DNA from: Chloroflexota bacterium
Lineage (GTDB): Bacteria; Chloroflexota; Anaerolineae; Promineifilales; Promineifilaceae
Reading direction: 5' to 3'
DNA: 21,628 nucleotides
Assembly (NCBI GenBank): GCA_024223125.1
Contig: JAAEOP010000728.1
Span: 1 to 21,628, forward strand
The translations under genes and the position numbers were made by a program. The notes beneath the pieces are model-generated. The model was given only the letters and a program-made list of their open reading frames with translations, was not told the DNA's origin and made no database searches. Shown piece after piece: positions 15,734 through 21,628 of this stretch (position 1 is the first letter of the stretch; each line of letters starts with the position of its first letter).

Positions 15734-16659
15734 CACCCTATCTCCTCTTCCAGCAGCGCTGACGCCCCCCACAGCGGAGCGTCATCCGTAAAAGCAGTTG
15801 GCACAATAGTAAACTGCACCTCTGGCAAGGCGGTTTGTTGGGCTGTTTGGCGCACCATCTGCCACCAGCGTTCACCAGATTTGGTCACGCCACCACCTAA
15901 CACAACTCGCTGCGGATTGATTAGATTGACAGCGTTGCCAATGCCCACCCCCAACGCCCAGGCGCCTCGTTCCAAAATATGCACAGCCGTTTCCACCCCC
16001 TGCGCTGCCATCTCAGCTACATCCTGCCCCGTCACCGTTGCACCATCATTCTCTGGCAAGGCAGCCCAATCTTGTGCCATATACGGACCAGAAGCCAACC
16101 GTTCCACACAGCCCCGCTTGCCGCATAAACACAGAGGGCCGGCCGGGTCTACTGTCATATGCCCAATCTCACCCGCCATACTATTTGCACCCCGAAACGG
16201 CCGTCCGTCCAAAATCCAACCGCCGCCCACCCCCGTACTCACCGTCACATATAGCAAATGCGCTACGCCCTGTCCGGCGCCGAAACGGTATTCGCCTAAG
16301 GCGGCCGCATTGGCGTCATTGTCTACATGAACGGCCGTACCAAACTCATCTACCAAAATCTGTTGCAAAGGCACATTTTCCCAACCGGGAACATGATGAG
16401 ACAATCGTACCCGCCCGGCCGCATAATCTACCGGCCCGCCAAAACTCACGCCTACGGCCGTCGGCTGTTTTCCCGCCAGCAGTTCCCATCCCAACCGAAT
16501 CATTGTCTCGATGTCGTAATTGGCATCCCTGCCTGGCGGCGAAAGTACTCGCTGCTGCGCCTGCCATATTGGACGATTTGTGTTGAACACGGCTGTATCC
16601 GCCATCGCCGCCGTTAGTTTTGTTCCCCCAAAATCTAAAACCAATAATTGACCCATCAT
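15733..16659 (-). CDS. ROK family sugar kinase (glucokinase-like)
   Basis: This cytoplasmic kinase phosphorylates a hexose or N-acetylhexosamine with ATP. The 308 residues show the ATP site DFGGTK (9-14), the sugar-contact motif and catalytic Asp in DNDANAAALGE (about 114-124), VSTGVGGG, GEIGHM and the ROK zinc site CLCGKRGCVE (about 177-186), then GNAVNLINPQRVVLGGG. No HTH precedes the kinase domain, so this is an enzyme and not a ROK repressor. It starts MM; either Met is possible. The divergent promoter region to the right holds a 72-bp array of 8-bp repeats. The DUF123 gene is translated directly after it. The sugar cannot be told from the sequence. Confidence 0.92.
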   Translation of the reverse strand: MMGQLLVLDFGGTKLTAAMADTAVFNTNRPIWQAQQRVLSPPGRDANYDIETMIRLGWELLAGKQPTAVGVSFGGPVDYAAGRVRLSHHVPGWENVPLQQILVDEFGTAVHVDNDANAAALGEYRFGAGQGVAHLLYVTVSTGVGGGWILDGRPFRGANSMAGEIGHMTVDPAGPLCLCGKRGCVERLASGPYMAQDWAALPENDGATVTGQDVAEMAAQGVETAVHILERGAWALGVGIGNAVNLINPQRVVLGGGVTKSGERWWQMVRQTAQQTALPEVQFTIVPTAFTDDAPLWGASALLEEEIG

Positions 16660-16676
16660 CTATTTTCCGTTCTAAA

Positions 16677-16748
16677 GTCTGCAAGTCTGCAAGTCTGCAA
16701 GTCTGCAAGTTTGCGAGTTTGCGAGTTTGCGAGTTTGCGAGTTTGCGA
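16677..16748. repeat. 8-bp tandem array (4 x GTCTGCAA then 5 x GTTTGCGA)
   Basis: Nine 8-bp units follow each other without gaps, four of one variant and then five of another. Opposed ACTTGC/CTTGCA units follow at about 16768-16808, giving hairpin potential. The array lies between the divergent ROK kinase gene (start 16659) and the pRiA4b-domain gene (start 16815). Arrays of this type can change copy number by slipped-strand replication. Confidence 0.9.
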
Positions 16749-16814
16749 GTATGTTCTGCCAAAGATAACTTGCTACTTGCAAACCTGCCACTTGCAGAGT
16801 TGCATCTTGTAACA

Positions 16815-17696
16815 ATGATCAGCGATCCACTTGACAAATGGTTATGGGACACACCGATGCCCCTACCCCAGGAAGCGCTTTTCCAAAGCCAGACGGTCGC
16901 CTTGGAAGATGTGCAAAAATTGGCTGCTTTGGGCAGAATGGCCGACCCGCAGCTAGCCAATTTTTGGCGTGAGACGGCCGTGGCTGCCAACCCCCACACA
17001 CCTTTCCATCACGAACGCCTCATCATTGCCACGGCCGCGCTGGCCCTCATCATCATCCGTCGCCAACATGCGGCCGCCACCGCCTCTCTACGCCATTTGT
17101 CCCATCACCCCCTGCCCGAACTGCGCGAACTGGCAATTCATTATTTAGGCCGTAGTTACACCGAATCTGGACAGCCATTTCCGGCCAACATTCTGCTGGA
17201 AATAAGCCACATTGCCACTCATGACATGGTTTTTTCCCCCCGTTTTCAAGCCCGACGCATTTTACAAATCAGCGCCCATCCCATCCCCCATGACAACCCT
17301 CAGGGCGTCTATAATTTCAAGGTGATGCCTCTAAGTAACCGGCGTGTTTACCGCATCATCGCCCTGCGCTCGGAGCAAACCTTACGCGATCTGCAACGCT
17401 TCATCCAACACGCCTTTGAATGGGAGAATGAGCGGCTCTTTTCATTTTATATGAACGGCCGTAAATACGACGACCGCTACCGCTTCTCTTGCACCTATGA
17501 AGAACACCGCCCCCCCTGGGCTTACGAAGCGATTATCGGTCAACTAGGGCTAATCCTCGGCCACCGCTTTCTCTACCATTACGATTACACGGCCGACCAT
17601 CTATTTGAAATTGAAGTGACGGCCGTGCGCGCCCATATACGCCCCGGTAACTACCCTCGCCTCATAGACAGCCACGGCAAACCCCCATTCGCCTAA
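16815..17696 (+). CDS. pRiA4b ORF-3-like domain protein with helical N-terminal region
   Basis: This gene codes for 293 residues of unknown function. The first about 160 are helical and repeat-like (LPELRELAIHYLGRSY, RFQARRILQIS), similar to HEAT/TPR solenoids. From about residue 165 comes the pRiA4b ORF-3-like domain, known as a passenger of plasmids and IS elements: YNFKVMPLSNRRVYRIIAL, then HAFEWENERLFSF, HLFEIEV and the closing YPRLIDSHGKPPFA. The open frame extends upstream to 16620, but that part is the translated 8-bp array and the antisense start of the kinase gene, so I use the ATG at 16815. No Shine-Dalgarno is visible. The SWIM gene starts 15 bp after the stop, so the two form one unit. 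Confidence 0.8.
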   Translation: MISDPLDKWLWDTPMPLPQEALFQSQTVALEDVQKLAALGRMADPQLANFWRETAVAANPHTPFHHERLIIATAALALIIIRRQHAAATASLRHLSHHPLPELRELAIHYLGRSYTESGQPFPANILLEISHIATHDMVFSPRFQARRILQISAHPIPHDNPQGVYNFKVMPLSNRRVYRIIALRSEQTLRDLQRFIQHAFEWENERLFSFYMNGRKYDDRYRFSCTYEEHRPPWAYEAIIGQLGLILGHRFLYHYDYTADHLFEIEVTAVRAHIRPGNYPRLIDSHGKPPFA

Positions 17697-17711
17697 GTCA
17701 GGAAGATAATA

Positions 17712-19499
17712 ATGAATCAATTAACAGAAGCAGACGTTCGTTCCTTAGCCTCAGACCGCTCTTTTGAGCGGGGATACACCTATTACCGCACTAATTCTAT
17801 CGGCGATGTGGCCCAGCGCGGTAGCCAGGTTACGGCCGCAGTAGAAGGCAGCCAATACGAACCATATCAGGTACAGATTGTATTCAACGATGAGGGAATC
17901 CAGTCGGCCAGATGCAGCTGCCCTTTTGATTGGGGTGGCTATTGCAAGCATATTGTAGCCGTGGCGCTCCTGTTGGTTCATAAGACAGAAGCAGTGGAAA
18001 CAAAGCCGGAGATGGCTTCACTGTTAGCTGATTTATCAGAGGCGCAGTTGCGGCAATTGATCTTAAATGTGGCTGAAGGGGATACGGCCGTAATCGAAAC
18101 CATCGAACGAGAAATTGAATGGCTGAAACAATCGCCGCTTACGGCCGCTGCTGCGCCAACTGCTATTCCCGTGGACATCAACGCCATCCGCCGCGAAATG
18201 GGTAAAGATTTTCGCCGGGCGGCAGAAACGGGCGGCGGCCGCTACGACTATTACGATTATGATGAAGGATTAGAAATTTATTCCAGCGAAATTTTTGGCG
18301 ACCATTTGGAAAAGATGGATGCTTTGTTAGATGCTGGTGATGTGGAAACGGCCGTCGCCGTCATAACAGTCGTCATCGAAGAATGGATCGAGGGTATCAC
18401 CAATTTGGATGAGTGGGTCTACGAATATAATATGGATAGTCTGGCCGAAGACGCCCACCTGTTAGGCGCAGCGCTGGCCGAAGTCTTGCTCAGTTTAGAA
18501 TTATTCCCCGATGACCAGGAGGAGTGGATAAAACGCATTCACTATTGGGAGGGGGATTTGGGCAATATGGGGATAGCGGAAACGGCCGTCGAACAAGGTT
18601 GGGAATATTTACCTCTGGCGGCCGTGCTGCAAGGCAACATAACGGCACAAGGCGACGGGGAAGGCGAGCCGCCTTACTTTGCCGATAACCTCGCTCTGGT
18701 ACGTCTACGCATTTTGAAACGGCAGGAACGATATCAAGAATATATGTATCTGGCTCAAGCCGAAGGGCAATTCGGCCTTTACGTGAACATGCTGGCCTAC
18801 ACAGACCAGATTGATAAAGCGGTCGCAGAAGCCAGAGAAAACTTGAGAGGACCGGCCTCTATTCATAATCTGGCCCAAATTCTGGTGGAAAAAGGGAATG
18901 TGGCAGAAGCGTTGGACATTGGCGAATATGGCCTGGATATGGCACATGATCACGGTAAGGTAGAGTTAGCTCAATGGTTGCGTCAGCAAGCTGAAGAGGC
19001 AGGCAATCCGCCTCTGGCGCTTAAGGCAGCGCGAACAGCCTTTACCAATAATCATGAATTGGCTGATTATCAGGCCGCACAGCGGTTGGCTGGCAGCAAA
19101 TGGCCAGCCGTCAAAGAAGAATTGCTGCAAAGCCTGAAAGCGAAGGGGTGGGGAGCGAAGAAGATTAATGTTTACTTGTACGAAGAGATGTTGGTTGAGG
19201 CGATGTTGGTCATAGACAAAGAACCCTACAGCGCTGATTTAACACGGGTGGTTCAAACAACTCAGGAAAAGCACCCCGATTGGGGCATTCAAAAGTATAA
19301 AAATCGGGCCGAAGCGATTATGGATGCTGGTCAGGCAAAGAATTATGACACGGCCGTTTCCTGGTTACGGCTGGCTCGTGACATCTATCTGCAACACGGC
19401 CGTCAGGCAGAATGGCACGATTACTTAAATGGCCTGCTAAACAAACATTCCCGCAAATACAAACTGGTTCCCATGCTGCGTACCATTCGCAACTCATGA
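17712..19499 (+). CDS. SWIM zinc-finger protein
   Basis: This 595-residue protein has a SWIM finger near its N-terminus, C68-S-C70-P-F-D-W-G-G-Y-C78-K-H80, matching CxCx(n)CxH. SWIM fingers bind zinc and are thought to contact DNA or protein. The rest is mostly helical and acidic with TPR-like stretches (for example NVAEALDIGEYGLDMAHDHG and LAQWLRQQAEEAGNPPLAL) and ends in a basic segment. The ATG at 17712 has AGGAAG upstream. It follows the pRiA4b-domain gene by 15 bp. No helicase motifs are present, although SWIM proteins often sit beside SNF2 ATPases. The specific function is unknown. Confidence 0.88.
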   Translation: MNQLTEADVRSLASDRSFERGYTYYRTNSIGDVAQRGSQVTAAVEGSQYEPYQVQIVFNDEGIQSARCSCPFDWGGYCKHIVAVALLLVHKTEAVETKPEMASLLADLSEAQLRQLILNVAEGDTAVIETIEREIEWLKQSPLTAAAAPTAIPVDINAIRREMGKDFRRAAETGGGRYDYYDYDEGLEIYSSEIFGDHLEKMDALLDAGDVETAVAVITVVIEEWIEGITNLDEWVYEYNMDSLAEDAHLLGAALAEVLLSLELFPDDQEEWIKRIHYWEGDLGNMGIAETAVEQGWEYLPLAAVLQGNITAQGDGEGEPPYFADNLALVRLRILKRQERYQEYMYLAQAEGQFGLYVNMLAYTDQIDKAVAEARENLRGPASIHNLAQILVEKGNVAEALDIGEYGLDMAHDHGKVELAQWLRQQAEEAGNPPLALKAARTAFTNNHELADYQAAQRLAGSKWPAVKEELLQSLKAKGWGAKKINVYLYEEMLVEAMLVIDKEPYSADLTRVVQTTQEKHPDWGIQKYKNRAEAIMDAGQAKNYDTAVSWLRLARDIYLQHGRQAEWHDYLNGLLNKHSRKYKLVPMLRTIRNS

Positions 19500-19791
19500 C
19501 AAAAATCATCCTGATAACCATGACAATTAGCAAACAATCGCTTCTCAGCCGCACCAAAATATGCTATCCTAAACAAGCGGCAACAACATACTACCTTATT
19601 AAAGCAATCTATCATTCCCACTAATCAGACTCATTACACCAACCCTTTTCAACTCACTGACAATTGAATAAGTTTCCAATGTCTCTCACTGGTTCCCACT
19701 ATGGCGATTGGGCTATTAGGGCCACTGCTGCACCCCTGTTCCAGACAAATCTCTAATCCCCTTTCTCCAGTCTCACTACAGGAGGTCTGTC
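19500..19791. other. Intergenic region before the secreted beta-helix gene
   Basis: No gene is supported here. The left end follows the SWIM stop without a clear terminator. TGCTATCCT (19562-19570) resembles an extended -10 element, with a weak TTCTCA 17 bp upstream (19542-19547). The strong AGGAGGT at 19780-19786 serves the next gene. The leader would be about 215 nt long. Confidence 0.4.
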
Positions 19792-21628
19792 ATGAGACGT
19801 TTCTTCTATTTCACTTTTATCCTCGTTGTTCCTATCCTATTTATTATGGCCTTACTGTCTGTCGCCCCCTCGGCCGCAGACACAAACGCCGTCCTCACCG
19901 TCAACAGCACGGCCGATTCCGGCCCCGGCACATTACGCGAAGCATTGATGACGGCCGTAAATGGAGACACGATTGATTTCGACACGGCCGTGTTCCCCCC
20001 CGGTAGTCCGGCATCTATCGTCCTTTCCAGCGTCTTACCCGAAATCATCACCGACAACCTGACCATTACCGCCAGCGCCGCCGGGGTTATTCTGGACGGC
20101 AGCGGCATTGGCGTTACGCCGGAACCGCTGCTGCTCGACGACGTGAGCCTGACGCTAGATGGCGGCCCGAACGAACTAAACAATGGTGACTTCGGCTCTA
20201 CACTGGATCATTGGCGGCCGTGGGACAACAATCCCGGCGCCACCCGCAGCCTCAACGGCAGCGATTTCCACTCCTCACCCAACAGTTATGAATGGGACAC
20301 CGTCGCTACGGCCGGCAGTACACGCACCGTGTACGACACCGACCCCCGCAGCGATCCCCACAGCCAATGGCCCTACGATGTGGGCAACACAGCCTGGATA
20401 TCGGCCACGGGCGGCAGCCTTGTGGAACTGGACTTCTGGTTTAAGTACGGTGGCGTGGGCGTCTCCTTGCGCGCTTTGCACTCTGACGGCTGGGAAGAAC
20501 ACTTCGCCGGTTGGTATTTTGATTGGGAGTCAAGCTGGGTGTCCCGCACCATCAGCGCCACCCTGCCCGGCGGCATCGTGGCTGTAGCTTTGGAATTTGA
20601 CCACAACCATTCACAGTTGCAAAGCAATGGTCTCAACATCAACGCCAGCGGCGTTGTCGTTCAGGGTTTGCAGATTGTCAATTTCCCCGGTCACGGCGTT
20701 TCCCTGTATGGCAGCGCCCAAAACAACCTCATCGGCGGCGACCGCAATATTGGCTCCGGGCCAATGGGGCAAGGTAACCTGATCAGTGGCAATGGCTTTG
20801 GCGACCAGCATAGCAGCTGCGGCGTCTACATTGGCGATCCGGGCACGGGGTTTAATACCGTCCAGGGCAACTACATCGGCGTAGACCTCAGCGGCGCAAA
20901 CCCCTGGGGCAATGGCGGCATGGGCGTCGAGTTATGGTTTGCCACCCACGATAATCTCATCATAGATAATGTGATTAGTGGCAACGGCGGCCACGGCGTC
21001 AACATGCTTAACGACGACGTAGGCAATACTATTGAGGATAACTTAATTGGCGTAGATGCGAACGGCCAGTATGAGATCGGTAATAGCTGGGGCGGTATTT
21101 TCCTGGGAAATGGTTCCTGGGATGATATGGCCCCCAGTCAGACGCAAATCCTCAGTAATGTCGTCAGCGGCAATTATGGTAATGGCATCAAGATTGAAGA
21201 CAGCACGGCCGTTTCCAACACCATCCAAAACAACATCATCGGCGCCGACGCCACGGGAACCATCCCTATTCCCAATGATGGCGATGGCGTTAGCCTCCGT
21301 AATGGCGCTAACAACACCCTGGTCGGTGGCAGTCTGCCCGGTGAAGGCAATATTATCTTCGCCAATCAGAGCAGTGGCGTTAGCATTTCCGACTATAGCA
21401 CGATGAGCAATACGGTTGAAGGTAACCAAATCGGTTTTGGACTGGGCGCGGTACGGCAAGCTTTCCCCTACGACGCCGCCATCTCCCCCGCCTACGCTGC
21501 CGACTGTACCCTCTACGCCGCGACCGTAAACGATGGCATTTTCAAAACGGCCGATTGCGGCAACACCTGGACAGACTTGAACGTTGGCCTGACGGAAAGC
21601 TCACTCACTCAAGTGAAAATCCCGCCCG
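19792..21628 (+). CDS. Secreted right-handed beta-helix protein with an Asp-box region (partial, 3' end outside the window)
   Basis: The visible 612 codons have no stop. The start at 19792 has a near-perfect AGGAGGT 5 nt upstream. Residues 1-30 are a Sec signal peptide with probable cleavage after SAA. A CSLREA-like opening follows (TVNSTADSGPGTLREAL, about 36-52). Residues about 125-275 look like a carbohydrate-binding-type beta-sandwich (NNGDFGSTLDHW, then many aromatic residues). Residues about 280-560 are parallel beta-helix repeats with the recurring pattern GN-x-ISGNG / NTVQGNYIGVD. The end holds TADCGNTW, an Asp-box (S/T-x-D-x-G-x-T-W) of the sialidase/sortilin type, which starts a probable beta-propeller. 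It is likely exported or at the cell surface and binds or cuts polysaccharide. No catalytic site can be named. Confidence 0.85.
   Translation, partial: MRRFFYFTFILVVPILFIMALLSVAPSAADTNAVLTVNSTADSGPGTLREALMTAVNGDTIDFDTAVFPPGSPASIVLSSVLPEIITDNLTITASAAGVILDGSGIGVTPEPLLLDDVSLTLDGGPNELNNGDFGSTLDHWRPWDNNPGATRSLNGSDFHSSPNSYEWDTVATAGSTRTVYDTDPRSDPHSQWPYDVGNTAWISATGGSLVELDFWFKYGGVGVSLRALHSDGWEEHFAGWYFDWESSWVSRTISATLPGGIVAVALEFDHNHSQLQSNGLNINASGVVVQGLQIVNFPGHGVSLYGSAQNNLIGGDRNIGSGPMGQGNLISGNGFGDQHSSCGVYIGDPGTGFNTVQGNYIGVDLSGANPWGNGGMGVELWFATHDNLIIDNVISGNGGHGVNMLNDDVGNTIEDNLIGVDANGQYEIGNSWGGIFLGNGSWDDMAPSQTQILSNVVSGNYGNGIKIEDSTAVSNTIQNNIIGADATGTIPIPNDGDGVSLRNGANNTLVGGSLPGEGNIIFANQSSGVSISDYSTMSNTVEGNQIGFGLGAVRQAFPYDAAISPAYAADCTLYAATVNDGIFKTADCGNTWTDLNVGLTESSLTQVKIPP

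Noticed and set aside
16677..16748. CRISPR array
   Set aside because: Units are 8 bp without spacers and there are no cas genes.
16620..16814. Upstream extension of the pRiA4b-domain gene to the ATG at 16620
   Set aside because: The added 65 residues are antisense to the kinase start and translate the 8-bp array; no family similarity begins before 16815.
1..21628. tRNA, rRNA, riboswitch or replication origin
   Set aside because: I saw no cloverleaf, rRNA-like stretch, recognised riboswitch core or DnaA-box cluster in either strand.

Overview
The window carries about ten complete genes, a truncated gene at each end, one broken module and an unusual amount of small repeated DNA. Base composition is near balanced and the code is standard, since UGA ends several genes. 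The gene set (a long SARP/NB-ARC/TPR regulator, a beta-helix secreted protein with an Asp-box, a FtsH operon, SWIM and pRiA4b-type genes, many short intergenic repeats) fits an environmental Chloroflexota of the Anaerolineae type. That placement is inference from gene style, not from a marker gene.

Layout from the left. 1-1892 (minus) is a secreted solute-binding lipoprotein with two near-identical Peripla_BP_6 domains in tandem, running off the left edge. 2071-2634 (minus) is an AhpD/carboxymuconolactone-decarboxylase-like peroxidase interrupted by one in-frame TGA. That TGA sits exactly at the second catalytic Cys of CxxC and is followed 12 nt later by a hairpin with a GGUC apical loop, so it is best read as a selenoprotein. 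2874-5589 (plus) is a three-gene ABC-2 exporter operon (two permeases, then the ATPase), bracketed by two copies of a 102-bp two-hairpin repeat. 5775-7079 (minus) is lysA with an in-frame repeat insertion. It lies downstream of a polytopic membrane sensor-like protein (7157-9103) and ftsH (9109-11061), all in the same direction.

11444-14599 (minus) is a 1051-residue SARP-type regulator with NB-ARC and TPR regions. 14843-15173 (plus) holds the head of a Phd/RelB-type antitoxin and the tail of a RelE-type toxin, separated by a small element with inverted ends: a broken toxin-antitoxin module. 15170-16659 (minus) is a translationally coupled pair, a ROK sugar kinase followed by a DUF123/GIY-YIG-like protein. 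16815-19499 (plus) is a two-gene unit of a pRiA4b-ORF3-domain protein and a SWIM zinc-finger protein. 19792 to the right edge (plus) is a secreted beta-helix protein.

Across all of this the palindrome ACGGCCGT occurs about 40 times by eye in 21.6 kb, on the order of a hundred times more often than expected for an octamer. It sits mostly inside genes, in every reading frame. The strongest candidates for follow-up are the selenoprotein with its SECIS-like hairpin, the ACGGCCGT palindrome, the in-frame repeat inside lysA and the 102-bp paired repeat.
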